Shown: one piece after another, positions 47,599 to 62,500 of the stretch
Position numbering within the stretch: the stretch's first letter is position 1
Layout: every line of letters starts with the position of its first letter
NCBI GenBank assembly: GCA_013396995.1
Contig: VWZP01010273.1
Location: 1,209,003 to 1,273,002 of the forward strand
From: Dicaeum eximium
Taxonomy: Eukaryota > Chordata > Aves > Passeriformes > Dicaeidae
DNA: 64,000 nt
Reading direction: 5' to 3'
Notes under the pieces: model-generated
Seen by the model: the letters and a program-made list of their open reading frames with translations, nothing else
Databases searched by the model: none
Told to the model about the DNA's origin: nothing
Made by a program: the position numbers and the translations under genes

Positions 47599-50500
47599 GT
47601 GGGTCTGGGGGGCCGCCGGGACCGCAGCCCCGGGCGAGGGCGGGCGGGGGGCGCCGGTCCCGCCCCGAGGAGCGAGCGGCGGGGGAGCTTGCGGCCTGTG
47701 CAAGGGAGAGAAGCGCGGCGGGAAGGGCCGCCAGCGAGCGGCTGGGGGCCTGGTGTGCTTGCCTGTACTCCGTGTTTGTTTATGTTCGCATGGAGAGACT
47801 TCGGGTAGAAGGGAGCTTAAAGGACGTCTAGTTGCAACGCCTCTGCGATGGGCAGGGACGTCTTGCACTAGCCCGGGTTGTTCAGGGCGCCATCCAGCCT
47901 GGCCTTGTACGCTTCCACGGATGAAGTGTTCACAACTTCTACGGGAAACCCGTACCAGCGCCTCTCCACCGTCACAGCTGACACCTCTTAATAACTAATC
48001 TAAACCGACTCTCTTAGTTTGAAGCCATTCCCCCTCGTCCATCTCTGTCGTGTTTGTTTCCTTCAGGTACTGAAAGCCCACAGTTAGGTCGCGCCAAAGC
48101 CTTCTCTTCTCCAGGCTGAGCGATCCCAGTTCTCTCAGCCTTTTCTCATAGATGGAGAGGTGCTTCATCCCTCAAATCATCTTGGTGACCCTCCTCTGGA
48201 CTAAGATTTTATTAGATTATTTTTCAAAGGCAAACGTCATTGTCAGATGTCGTTTGTGAGTGTGGCATGTAGTGGTTGTATTTTTGCTGTTCTTGTGAGC
48301 AGAACGCAGATTCAGTGTGAAGAAAGCCTCAGTTTACATTGACCCAAAAGAAGGGATAAGAACCTGTGCAGACTTGAGCAAACCTGACAAGCATTTGGTG
48401 GACAGCAGGTGTTGGTGTTTATCTTATGACATGTAGGGATGTAAGTCACGATAGCAAGCTGTCAAACTTGTGGGCTTTATCTTACACCCAAGTTACAGAA
48501 AAGTATTTGTGGGTGGTGTGAAAGGAAAAGGATGTTCAGCAATTTTCTCCTTTGGAAGTAAGAATTTCTTTCCATAGTGTGTTGCTTTGATATCTTAGCT
48601 TTTAAGACCCAGCAATTCAGAGTAACAAAAAGCTTCTCTATCTCTGAAAGAGTGCATTTTGAGCCTTCTGTGTTTTACAAACTAAGAATGCTTTGTGGTC
48701 CCAGACTTTTCCATTAAATTTAGAGAACTATTAACATTGTGGTTTTTGAACCAGAAGGAGAGAGTTTAATGCAATTTTTCTATTCTTGTAACTAAGAGGC
48801 AAAATTAATAATTTTAATAGAGGCACAGTTCTCTATGTGAACAACCAGCAGCAGAAACTTCTCTTTTTTCCCACTCAAATTGCAATAACTTTTATGTGGG
48901 ATTTTGATGCTTTGGTGCATTGGAATCACACAGTAGTTGTGTTTGGATTATATGGAGGTGGGGTTACCTCTGCAGTACTCAGTTGCTAACATGCTAGGCA
49001 GTTCTAGTATTCTTATATCTTATGATTTTAAGATGTATCATTTCCTACTTTTTTTTTTTTCCCCAGCAAGTATTCTGTCTGTATGAAAAAGCTTGGTCTG
49101 GTTCTCCTGTGCAGTTTGCTTGGCAGAAAACTTTGGGAAATTTTCTTGCTGTAGTAGGGTAAGACTGCAACTATTTATTGCATTTGTCCATCAAAATTAC
49201 TGATAAAGAAAGGAAATTATTTTATATATTAATCTTTTTTAGAGGTGATCGTGCTGTGAAAATTTTTGATCGTCATGGTCAGAAGAGAAATGAAATCAGC
49301 CTACCAGGGTAGGTACTAAGATGGGTTTTAAATTAAATTATTTTCTTCGTTGGTTTTTTTGGTTTTTTTTTTTTTAATGCTTCTATTCTGGTGAGATACT
49401 TAGACAATGTGAGGAATTTGTAGGACAATATACTATCTCTGGTGAACATACCTGGCAGAGAAGACAAAGTATGTAATTAAAATGTAAAAAAAAAGACCTA
49501 TCACATTAAGAAGGATCATAATGAGGTTGTGTACAATATATCCTTGCATACTTGCTACTGTTGATTTTCTAACAATTTGTTACCATGACTTTGCTGAGGA
49601 AAGAGACTTCTTTGGTTTAGTGCTTCTGTTTACATCAGTGGCATAAATGTACACATTGGAATTGTTGCTTTAGGTCAAGATGATACTTCTGAAGTGAGGT
49701 TTTTTTTTCCCAGCTTATCACACTTTGGTTCACATCAGAGAGTGGTATGGGAGTTCACAAACTGGAATTTTTTTCAGATTAAATTTAAAAACTTACGTAC
49801 CTTGGGAGATGTATTGAACTTCTTAAAAGGCAGTCAGACCGTAAGAACAGACTGGATATGAACCAGGGGAAACCTCCCTAAGGAAAAATGGTGTCACATT
49901 GGGTCATCATATTGCTTTGCTCAATAAGTGCATTATTATTGGGCACCATTAATACCTCATGTAGTTTCATTTGTGTACTGCTCATCTCTTCTTAGCACCT
50001 TAACTGTTCATAGCCATCATGGCAATTTTTTATTTTATTTCTAACTACCTGATTATTTTGATTAAGATAAGCCCCTTAGTCAAGGCAAAACTCCCATGGT
50101 CTTTAAGGCGGAAACCTCTAGTCAAGAGTATAATTTTAATTCCAGATCATCACTTACATAGACCTGTGTCGTTGGTAAATATGAGCCAGAATCACTTAGT
50201 TCCCCAAGAAGTCTAGAAATCCAGTTTTTGTACTTCATGGTAGTTGCCACCTTGCACCAAACCAAGAGATGCAGTTCTCATTGTCTTTGCCAGACTCACT
50301 TTATTTCACTGACCATCACATCTTGCTGTTTGGGTTAGGTGTTGTTCATAATATGGTCTGGCTGTGTCAGCCTCTTTTGCTATAATATCTGAGGCCCAGC
50401 TCTTTCTGTGCAGTGTTTTGCACAATGTATGATAAATGCACATTCTCTCTGGAAAACTGTCCAAAGTGAGGAAAGCTGTGTGGAATCAGAGGTGTATTAT

Positions 50501-53500
50501 CAGAAAAATAATCCCAACTCTGAATAGCCTCTAACAAACCAGAACCTTACAGAGGACTTTCACTGTCTCTTGAAAAATCAAGGTGACAGTATTTCAAGTA
50601 CTAGAACATAGGTAGCAGTGCCTTTTATGACCTTCCTCTTAGCTGCTGTCATCAAAGAGGTTTGAATAAGAGTGGGGTTGCTATAGAACAAGTTTGCAGA
50701 TAAATCTGCAATCTGTCATGGGTTTGCAGGGGAGGAGAAAGGAAAAATAGGCACCCAGTTGCATAGTTTTGCCTGTTTCTGTAGACTTACAAACACATTT
50801 TAACATTCTTAGTGATTTTTTTCTTTTCTTCAGTAACTGTGTTGCTATGGACTGGGATAAGGATGGAGATACTTTAGCAATAATCACAGAAAAATCTAGC
50901 ACCATATTTCTGTGGGATGCAATCACAAACAAAACAAGCCAAGTAGACAGTGGCATGAGGTAAGAAAGTTTTTTTAAATATTTTTAAAGACTTGGACTGC
51001 TGTGAGTTGTTGATGTGGAGGCTATATTTCAAGATCATCTCTTTATTGGAGTCCTCATTATATATATATATATAAATATATACACTAATTATATATTATA
51101 TATATAATGTATACACTAATTATATATACTAATTATATATATTATATATATACACTGATTTAACTAACATGCTACAGTTCATTGCTAAATTATTTTTATA
51201 TGTTTTGCTGGTTTTGAAGCGTTCCTTGTGGATGGGGATTTTGGGGGTTACAGGGTGTTTATTTTTTGAGTGTCTGTAGAGGGCATCTCTTCAATGTGTC
51301 AGCTTTGTGGTAGCAACAAGGATGGGTGAATTTTTTGTATATCTGCACTTGCTACTCTTTTTCATAAGTCTTTCACACCAGCTAAAGGGAGCTTAAAAGT
51401 ATAAGGTTTTTTTTTCCCTAAGAATAATAAGGGGGCTAAAATGCTATTCACAAAGTAGACTAATTTAGGATGAAAGGAGATATCTAAGGTACACAGCCTT
51501 ACCTTTCTGAATTTGGCCACAGACTTTAAACTCTTCTGGGATCTGCATAACCATTAAGCATTGGGTTAATAGATAAGCTTTGTTTAACAATTAAACTTGT
51601 GGCTTCTTTGAGTCTATTCCACTAAACTCTTGCATTCTACATAAACATTTTTCCTGTAGGAAAGAGAGTGGAAATAACTCTGTCTAACTATGTCATAACT
51701 ATGTTTGTTAAGATGTATGTTATATACATATAATATTGTGGGAATGAACAGACCGTATTGTACCATTTTCATGTGTGAACAAATGCTATGGGAAGAAGAG
51801 TAACCTGCCAGTATGTAAGCAAAAAAGAACATAGAAATTTATTACATTGACTAGAACCAGACCTACTCACTTTTGAGTTGGCTAAATACATAGGGTTATT
51901 GAAGCACCAAAAAAAATACAAAAAAGTGACTGGAAAATTTTGAGTGATTCCATCAAAGATACTTAATGTTTGCAGACCCATTTTCATTTGAACATGTCAT
52001 GTTACATTACCTCATACAATTTTTTATTACTTTTACTATCTTCTGCATACTTAGATAATTCTGATATTGGTCGAGAACATTTGCTTAATTTTTAAGTTCT
52101 CCTTAACTTGAAAGGTCTCTTTGGCATGAGTCTGTATGACTCATAGAAATTAAAGACAAATGCAAAATTTATTATGCAAAATGTTCTAATATGTGAACAC
52201 ATGAAAGGAATCTCTACTATACAAAGTAAAATTTTTCTTTGTTTTAGGGATACAATGTCTTTCTTGTTATGGTCTCGAGTTGGAACTTTACTTGCTGTTG
52301 GAACAACAAAGGGAAACCTACTCATATATAACCGTCAGACTTCTCGCAAGATTTCTGTTCTTGGTATGGACTGGTTTGAAACCACTCTGGCACATGTGAA
52401 AGTGCAATTTTGCTAATATACATAGTTTCCTTTCCAATTCTCTATATGAACATGCAGGTAAAAATGTACTTATACTCAGCTTGCTCTCTTCTACTTTGCT
52501 GTACTCAGCAGAGTATTTTTAGAGAATACTAAGTTTATATATACATATACACACACACACATATATTCACAAGTACCTCACACTGCGTTACTGCCTCCTG
52601 AGGGACTTGTGTTATCTTTCTTGCAAAGGATTTGTGTGGTTGTTCATTTCCTGTTACTCTTTCTTACCTGCTTAGAATTCTGTCTGAGAGCAGAATTTTT
52701 TAAAAAAGGCTCTTGCTCTGACAGGTTGTTTCACATTTGGACAATCTGTGTTTGAGTGGCGGAACACTGTATATTTCCATCACAGATGTTTTTGTGGTTG
52801 TGTTTGTGTTGTATAGGTTTTTTTCTTTTTCAGGTAAACACACGAAGAGGATTACTTGTGGCTGTTGGAGTATTGAAAACCTCCTTGCTTTAGGTGGTGA
52901 AGACAAAATGATTACTATAAGCAATCAGGAAGGGGATACTATAAGACAGGTAGTATTTATAATGCACATTTGATTTTAAGATGTACATTAATACTCCTGG
53001 TTCCCAAGAAAGCTGGAACCTATGGAAGCTTGTGCCTTTTGAATCCCAGTGCTTTCAAGGACAAGGAGCTTCTTTTTTTCAGTATATTTTATGCTAACAT
53101 GTCATTAAGACCCAAACTGAGATCATGTTTTCTCCAATGGTTTTCTTGATTTTGGTACTAAATGCAGCAGCAACTTTCCCTGTCTGTCCTTAAGCAAAAT
53201 TATACATGGCAGGAATAATGCAATTATTTGTCATCAGTATGTGCTACATTAACTGTTGGTTTCTCAATCTTCACTTCTTTCTTGCAGACCTCAGTCAGCT
53301 CAGATCCCAGTGACATGCAGTTCTCAGTTATGAAGACTGATGAAAGAGTGTCAACCAGGGAAAGCACAGTAAGAAGTCAATACAAAATACTGTAGTTCAT
53401 GTGGGAATTATCTAACAGGATAACTCCATGTGACCTGCTGCCTTTTCTTCTGAGGAAAGGGAGCTGGTTTCTGTAGGAGAAAGTCTTGAATTTGAGATGT

Positions 53501-56500
53501 GTGTTCTGCTGAGCTTGCATTTAAATTTGTGAACCACTGGCTCACACAGGGAAATGTCCTGAAAATCTGTTGTGCTGTTCATGAAGATTCAGAATTCAGA
53601 TCCATGGGATTCTTAAGGATTATTCAAATTCCTAGATCTCATCTTGTAGTGAAGATAGATGGCCTTACTTTGAAGTTATGCCATTCTTGTCATGTTAATT
53701 TTTCTTTTCATTCATTGGCAGGTCAGTGTAGTAGTTGGCAAGAAGACTCTCTTCCTTTTTAATTTGAATGATCCTGATAACCCAATTGATCTGAAATTTC
53801 AGCAGCCTTACGGCAGTATTGTAAGCTACAAATGGTGAGCAGAACTTTCTTAATTAATTATTCTAGTATTTAGAAGCTCAGTATTTTCCAAGTAGTTCAG
53901 ATAAATGCTGGAAACAAAATCATCTATCCTTTGCTCAGTCTGGATTTTTCTTGCCTGTATTGTAGACTTTTCAGTAATTCTTTTCCAAACGCAAGGTAGT
54001 CTACATTTTTTAAGTGTTCTACTTGATGATTCAACAGCTATAAAAACAGTATCTTCCAACAAAATCACTGTTGGTATGCTCAGCTTTAAACAAAAATATG
54101 TTGCTGTCTTGACAGAAGATTAACGGATGGGTTTATGGTTGTTTTCCGTTTGGATGGGTAACTGATGAAAGAGCTAGGGGTGGAGTTGTGTCCTTCAGTT
54201 AGTTTGTTGGTTTGCAAAGCTGTGCAAAGTTCTTGTAGCCTTCTTATTGTGCAATACCATTGATAATGTTCCTATGAAGAAAACCTAAGCTAGAAGTTTC
54301 AGATCTGTACCAAAGTGTAGCTGTCCTATTTCTGTATCTTTGAATCATTACAGCTTGTCTTTTAATGCCTGTTCAGTCAATGTGGAATTGACATCCCTTT
54401 ACACTACAATTCTAAGAAAACCTGAAGCTGTATACTGCTTAGTTTATGACCATGTGTAACAAGGTGTAGCTGGGCTGTTTCCCTTGCAGTGATTTTTCTT
54501 GCAGTTGAGCTAATAAGATATTGTTTGAATTCATCTTTACATGCTGTAACTATTTGTGCTTTAACCTCATTATTTCTACATGACACTATGAAAAGTAAAC
54601 AGAATATTCACAAATTTGTTCCTTTGGTACTTCCACTGTGTTTGCAGTGCCCTTAAGGGCACAGTGACTGGCATAACTGTTTTGACATGGCTTTGATGGG
54701 ACCACATAGGCCAGAACCTTGAAATGAGAGTTGCCATCTTCTGGTATGTTTATTTCAATGAAGATACCAGAAATCTTTCTCCTGGCATCACTGCAATGTG
54801 TGCAGCTTGCTGAAAATAAAGTGGCATTATGGAACACAGGAGAGAATAAAGATGACTTAAAAGGCCTCTGGACACCAATATGATTCTGTCCTCTAGGGAC
54901 CTTTGATAGTTTTCCCTTACCTATTTTACATTATATAGTTCAACAAGATATATATAGATTCCCATAATTTGTTTATCTTCTCTGTTGCTGGGAGGCATTG
55001 ACCATACCCCAGCAGTCTGAAAGAAAATGCATATTGCATTAATAGATCTCTTTTCTAAATTTTTGCTTTTTTGTAACAGGTATGGTGATGGCTATATTAT
55101 GATTGGTTTCTCACAAGGGTGTTTTGTAGTCATTTCTACACACATTCGTGAAATAGGACAAGAAGTATTTCAAGCTCATAATCATAAGGATAATCTAAGC
55201 AGCATTGCTATATCACAGTCATTAAACAAAGCTGCATCATGTGGAGACAATTGGTAAGTGATAGTTTTATATATAAAGAACAGAATTAATCTCCCAGAGC
55301 AGGAGCTAGTGGGCATTCACACTGCTTCCTAAGGCTTCAAGGCTCCCTAAGAAATGAAAAGGTAAGATGAATTGCTCTGTGGAAGTACTACTCTGCCTAG
55401 AGTTAGGAGAAGCTATTATTGACAAAAATCTCTGCAACTGTAATTAATATAATTATTGTAAACAAAAAATAAATAAACTTTAGTATATATTTTTCCTTTT
55501 GATTCATTCTTTTTCTGTTATATTGCTTGGCTACAAAAAATGTCCGAACTTCTTTACTGAGATTTATTGATTAAGCATAAACATCTGCTTAACAACAACA
55601 GAAAAATTAATTTAAATCTTTTTATTGATATCATATTGAGTATGTTGATACCTGATATTCTCCTCACTGGTGTTTGGTCTTACCTGCAGTCTAGACAAAA
55701 GCTAAGAAGTGTAAGCAATTAAGGAAATAAATAATTAAATACACTGGAGTTTTTCCAAAATGTTTTGTGCATATGATAGAATAGCTTCTTTAGCTCCTTA
55801 TCTGCTGATCCCTGATTCTGTGGTATCTGAATTCTACAGCAAAAGAGGAATTGTGTCATAGTAGGAGTCAAACTGTTCTCTCTGTCCTCAGCTCTCTGTA
55901 TGGCCAACTGCTGATTTATAACACTTGCACATCAAGAGTGGTGTAAATGTGAGCAAAACATGGTGCAACTTCAAGCACTTGAGCTATTGTACAGTAAGGG
56001 TTATTTTTGTAAGGAGGGATTTAACTTGCATTGAGTGACATGACAGCATAAGTAAACTCTCACTCTGTCCCTTTTATATTGAAAGTATTTCTTGCATCTT
56101 ATTTCAAGCCCTGTGTGTCCATCAGTAATGTCTTTAAAATGCTATAACAGGTCTATAAAAAGTGAGTAACAGCCTATGTTCCCCATCCCCTAATTCTTTT
56201 AAATTGGATTTGTGCCTTTTCCTCAAATTTCAGTTCTCTGAGCAAATATTTTTGTGATACAGTGATGCACTGTTTATAGTGATGGATAATAATGTGTTGG
56301 TTTTTAGGAAATTGAAGACATTTTGCATTTGTGTTCTACTTTTTGCTCCATCGGGCTGTCTTGATTGGACTGTGTTTCTTCCAGTTAATGATGACTGAAA
56401 TTTAGATTGGTGGGAATGGCTGACTCTTTATTTTTGTTTTAGCATCAAAATCCATGATCTGACAGATATGAGAGAAATGTATGCCATAATAAACTTGGAT

Positions 56501-59500
56501 GATGAAAACAAAGGTATGTTAACTTTATCCATGGGGATAGAAAAAATAACAAATTAAGTAAACTGGAATTTTGGCAATGTCTCTGTTCATGGAGTGAATG
56601 TACTGCTGTTGGAAAAACTGTAAATATGCTCTAAATGTGCTCTTTTCTGTGTTGAAAAGAGGAAGAGTGTTGATCAGTTTCCTAACAGTTTTGCAATCTG
56701 GTCTAGTGGAAGTTGGGTTCACCTAGATGGCCTTTAAGGTCCCTTCCAACTCAAACCATCCTGTGATTCTGTGAAGTCTTCACTCGCAGAAAAATGCTAT
56801 ATTAGTAAATTATGTGTAGAGGTTGAGTAATTCTAATTGATCTTGGAATTGTATTCGTTGCTTAGCTTTGAGTACATTAGTACATATATTCTGGATATTC
56901 ATTCCTACCATTTTCACAGTTTAGAGCAAAATCATTGCTTGTTGGTTACAGTAGTTAAAGAAAGGACTATATTTTTTTACAAAAACTTATGAATATTTTA
57001 GGTGCAGATCAGATGGCTTGGACAGATGATGGACAGCTGTTGGCAGTATCTACACGAAGAGGATCCGTCCATGTTTTCTTGACAAAGCTTCCAATCCTTG
57101 GAGATGCTTGCAGTACCCGGATTGCATACCTCACTTCTCTTCTTGAAGTCACCGTAGCAAATCATGTGGAGAGCGTATGATAATGTCTTCCTTTTAAACT
57201 TCATGTAGATTTAATTAAAGTGAGTATCAAAAGTATATTAAAATTGTATTATTTTGTTTTGTTTTCTTACAGGAGCTACCAGTCACAGTCTCTGTTGAAG
57301 TAGAGCCCAGTTTTATCGCTATTGGTGTTTATCATTTGGCTGTAGGAATGAACAATCGGGCTTGGTTTTATGCACTTGGAGAGAATAGTAAGCATGAATT
57401 TATTTCTCTTAAAACTAATGCAGCACTCTGTTTTATTTTATATAATTCAGTGTTGTGTTTAGTAGGTCTGGACATTCCACGTTGTACAATAAAAACTTGA
57501 ATTTCCGTATGGTCCTGCTAGGATGGGATAATAATTTTTGCAGGCTGAAGCAGTTATGGCAAGGCATTGTAAATAATAGAAATAAAACATCTCGTTGGAG
57601 GTATTGGTCATGAAATGTAAATTGTTGCTTACTTGTTGTTTTCACATCATCTTGTTAATCAACAAAGGACTTGAGGCTTTTGAGACATTATATATCTGTG
57701 TCTTAGGTACTAAGTTAGGCAAAGTACTTAGGAACTATGATCAGAGAGTTTACATTTTCAGTTTGGCAGATCTTCATGTTGTTTGTATGGAATAAGTAAC
57801 ATTTGGTTATGTTGTGTCCAAATTTTAGATGGTAGATTCCACGTTTTTCTAAGCATCCCCTTCTTTTCAGTGACAGTAAAGGAAATAAAACTGTAACAAT
57901 ACTTGTCAGAGTTGCATAGGAAAAGAGTTTCTCTTGTAGTTTCTAACCAGTTCTCTGACTGCTGAGAATGCCTCTTTATGTGTGATTTGTCCTGTCTCTG
58001 CTTAGTTGTGAGATTTTCACATATGCTTACTCAGCTGCAAATTTAGATAAGTAAAGACCTGTACAAAATCAAAATATTTTTACCTTATCTTTTCTGTTTG
58101 AATCCTTTAGATGTAAGAAAGCTTAAAGATGTGGAGTACCTGGGGACAGTAGCAAGCATGCACCTTAATTCTGATTATGCTGCTGCTCTCTTTGAGGGTA
58201 AAGTCCAGCTGCATATGGTAAGAGCTCTGGCAATTTGGATTGCCAGTGTTGAACTAAGGAGTTGATACAAGCTGAACAAGCTGATGTAATATTAAAAATC
58301 AAATAAAATTGAATTATTTTCAATTAATGGAGATAAAAATTCTTCAGAATAGTTTTGCTGGCTAAGTAAAATAGAGAGCTGAGTTTCTGTAAATTTAGAA
58401 ATACAATCTGGACTAGAACAGGTGAAGAAAAACATCTTCTTGTCAGCTATTTAACAAGTTTTATTTTAAAGGTGTCTGGTAATGTGACAGAAGCAGATGC
58501 TGGGTTCTTAAGGGATGCACATGCAAGTCTGTTTTCATCTAATTTTCTTACAGTTTGATACAAGCAACACTATGATACCCTATTGTTAACTGTGGAGATT
58601 TTCAGATCATTCTGTTCTTTATATTTAGATAGAAAGTGAGGGTTTGGGTGCTCAGGAAGAACGAGAAACTCGGCTTTTCCCAGCAGATGATGATAAATAC
58701 CGAATTTTGTGCCATGCTTTAACTAGTGACTTCCTCATATATGGTACAGATGTGAGTATTACTTCTTTTAAAAGATCTTTTTCGATGGAATATATTTCTG
58801 TTTGATTTTTTTTTATTACTGCTCATGGTTTTACCAGAAAGTGCATCTCTGAACTTTAGAGTGGATTATTTTCCCTACAAGAACATTGAGCAAATACAGT
58901 CAAAATTGCATCCAGCTTCCTTTACTGTTGCATTTATATGACGGGCATTGGCAGGAAGGTTAAGTTTTGCTTTTAGTAGTGTTTGTTGCAAATCATTGCT
59001 TTTTATAGCAGAACTAAATTCTGTTGCATTAGTGAGAGGGTTGGCAATCAAAATGTCTTCCAGATATAAGAAAAAACAGCACTTTCCTTGCAAATTTGTT
59101 GATTTAGGTGGTGATGTGAAAAATGTGGACAAAAAGTAACTGATGCATACAAATGTCATAGCATAAATGAAAGCCTTGACTTGCTACTGAAACCTTTATC
59201 AAAAGAGATTTTTTTTTTACCTGTTTCAACAAAGATAGAAATTAAGGAGGGCACTGAAGAAGGATGTAGACATGCTTACGGATTTTTTCTGGAGATTTTT
59301 TTATGTATGAGGGTAGTTTTTTGTCCTTTTAATGTTTTCTGGCACTGGGAATACAGGACATGTTTGGCATTGTAGTATCATGCCCTTTGTGATATCAACT
59401 GATGTATTGATCTTCCAGAGGAAAGGCAGAACCACTATCTCTGGTTTAATAACTGGTTTAATAACTTGAGTGGTTTTGTAGCAGATGAGGCCTTTCCCAC

Positions 59501-62500
59501 CTCCTCAATACCTAAACTGGTACTGGTAAATTTGACTAAATTTGCAACCGATCGATTTGATGTGTGCAAATTCAACCATTGATGTCAAAAGCCACATTTT
59601 TTTTAATATACCTTTAATCACAAATCAATTTGATTGCTTTTATTCCCTGAGTTAGGTGCCTCTCTTCTTAAGAATGTGTGGTTCTTCCTTGGAAGCAAAT
59701 TTTACAGCTTTTTTTGAAGGTTAGGCTTCTCTCAGCAATGAGACAGACATTTCATTTGTTTAGAGAACTGCACAGTAAACACTTGTCTCCACAAAGCAGA
59801 GGGAGATAAATATCAAAACCAACAGAAAATCCCTCAAACCTCCCAAATCCTTTCTTTGTCCCCCAAAAGTTTTTCCTGTCTTACCCAAAACAGGGTGTGA
59901 GGATGAAGCAAAAAGAACTGCTTGGAAGTACTTTTTTGAACGCTCAGTACTCTAAGATGGAAGATACTACAGCCAAATTAATTACCTGCTTGCCCCTTAC
60001 GGATGTAATTATTAACATTTTCTATTATTTCTTGTTAGGCTGGAGTTATTTGTTATTTCTTCATTGAAGATTGGCAATATGTGAATGAATATCGACATTC
60101 TGTCAGTGTGAGAAAGGTTTTTCCAGATCCCAGTGGAACCAGAATGGCTTTCATAGATGACAAAAGTGATGGCTTTGTCTATTGTCCAGTAAGTTAGTGT
60201 GGGATACCAATACAATATATTTACAAGCAGACTCTTCAACTATATAATGTTTTTAATAGAAAATGAAGGAGATTTTGTCACTCCAGCATGTATGCTGATA
60301 GAAGAAATTGGCAAGGAAGCTTGATGATAATTTAATGGTAATGTAAGGAAAAAAATCTGTCATACTAGATCAGGACAATTTCTGGTAAATACAGATAATT
60401 TACCCAGTTTCACTGCCTATCTCTATACCTTTGTTTAAGAGCAGTAAATATGATTTATATAATGTCTATTATCTCCAAATTTAAATTCTTGTCTTATTCA
60501 GAATCACTGCTTATAAGGAAAGTTTTTCTTAAAACAATTTTCATATTTCTGCACTACTTATATTATTTTTAAAATTTTTAATCACAACTGGGATGAATAT
60601 TTTATTTCTTGCTTTAGTCACTTGATAGTAATTTTACTTTTGCATTATATGTAGGTAAATGATAGAATATATGAGATTCCAGACTTCTCACCCACCATTA
60701 AAGGAATCCTGTGGGAAAACTGGCCGATGGATAAAGGTGTTTTTGTTGCTTTTGATGATGATAAAGTATACACTTACGTTTTTCATAAGGATACTATTCA
60801 AGGTACAATAAGCTCTTTAAAAAGGTTATTCTTAAAGATTATACTATTTTAGTTAATAAAGTAAAACATGTTCTGAATTTTCATTTGTCTTAAATAAAAT
60901 GGATATAGAAATAAGTAGTGCTACAGAAGATTTGAAGTGCAACTGATGAATAGAAAACTAGTTACTTTGCAGGTTTCTCTGTAAGGTTTCAAGGCATTTT
61001 GGTCTCAACTCCATAAGCTTCTTGCTATTATAATATTTAATCTGAAAGTTACACGTTGTGCTTCAATTGTATTTTGAAACATTGATGAGAAAAATCTCAG
61101 GATCAGGGTGACACCACTTCCATCAGGGTCGCAAAACTTGTGTTCACTGAAAGTGTTAAAGTTGTAAACGGAGCTATTTCTATATTTGCAAGAGAGAAAC
61201 ATTGAAATTTACCTACAAACATTTGGAAAAGAACCTTACTGGTTTAGAAGCTTTACGTTCTGTATATTTACTGAAAGATGTGTGCTTGTGTAGTCGCTGC
61301 TGACTGCCAGAATTACAGACCCTGAATTAATGCCCTGCAAATATACGTATTTCCAGCTGCTTGCTATACTTTTCACCATTTTACAAGATGTCTTTTTTTT
61401 CTTCTTGATCTTTGAATCTAGGATCAAAGATTATTTTGGCAGGTGGCACGGAAGTCCCCTATTCCCATAAACCTTTGTTGTTGTATAATGGAGAATTAAC
61501 TTGTCAGACTCAGAGTGGGAAAACAAACAATATCTATTTAAGTACTCACAGTTTCCTTGGCAATTTGAAAGACTTTGGACCTGATATGCTGAGACAAATG
61601 CTTACTCAGACTCTAATGTTGAAAAGGTACATCTGCATTTTAATTATATTGTGTAAATTGTTTTCTTCTGTGCTTAAAGTTCAGTATAGCATATCCTGGT
61701 GATTTTAAAGTGTCCTACGGAATATTTATAAATCAGATTGATCGATAAGTTCACATAGCTCTCCAGGCAGGCCAAGCAAAGTAAGTGACCCAGTGGTGTT
61801 TTGGGTTTTTTTCACAGTCAAGTAAAAGCCTTAAGTAATTTTTTTCAAGACTTATTTGGGGTTTTGTGACAGTGGCTCCTCTGAAACTGGCTGAAGGTGC
61901 TTCTGTCATACTCTCCTCCCACTGTAATGAAGCAATGCAAAATCAGTGTAACGGAAAGAATGCCAGAGTAGGGAAAGCAGAGGGTTTCCTGAAGAAGTGT
62001 GGTAGAAACAAGAGAAATAGAACTGCAAGGTACACATTTGTATTTTTCCTTTCTTCATGATACATCTCTCTCCATGGCTTGGAAGGAAATGTTTTTTATG
62101 TTTTCTCTAACAGAGAGAAAAAAATGTTGAGCGGGAGTTTTCACTGAGTAATACCTAAAATTAAAGTAGTTGTAAATGTGTTTTACCTCTCTAGGTTTTC
62201 TGAAGCATGGGAGGTTTGCAGACTTCTAAATGACCAGTCTTGTTGGAATGAGCTGGCCAAAGCTTGCTTATATCATATGGAGGTGGATTTTGCAATACGT
62301 GTTTATCGAACATCTGGTAATGCTGGGATGGTGATGTCACTAGAGCAAGTAAAGGTAAAATATAAAGTCTTACCTAGGAAATATGGTAATTTAATTCCTC
62401 TTAAGGAATTGCTGAATTCTTGGGGTTTCTTTTGCAGGGGAAGGGGGTTGTTTTAGTTCAAACAGAAGTTGAGTTACTTTCAAGGGATATAGAGGATAAA

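Larger units (their letters stand above)
47400..47800 (+). promoter_or_regulatory. WDR19: CpG island promoter of WDR19
   Basis: A GC- and CpG-dense block surrounding the WDR19 start codon. It contains an RFX X-box-like element (47517-47530), GC boxes (tgggcgggcgg from 47541) and an NRF1 palindrome (47551-47560), all within 80 bp upstream of the ATG. No TATA box is seen, in keeping with a broadly used ciliary gene promoter. Confidence 0.85.

Noticed and set aside
47286..47868. 181-codon plus-strand and 140-codon minus-strand frames in the WDR19 island
   Set aside because: Overlapping frames on both strands caused by high GC. They have Arg/Pro/Ala-rich composition and run into a CR1 copy; the real start there is the two-codon WDR19 exon at 47593.
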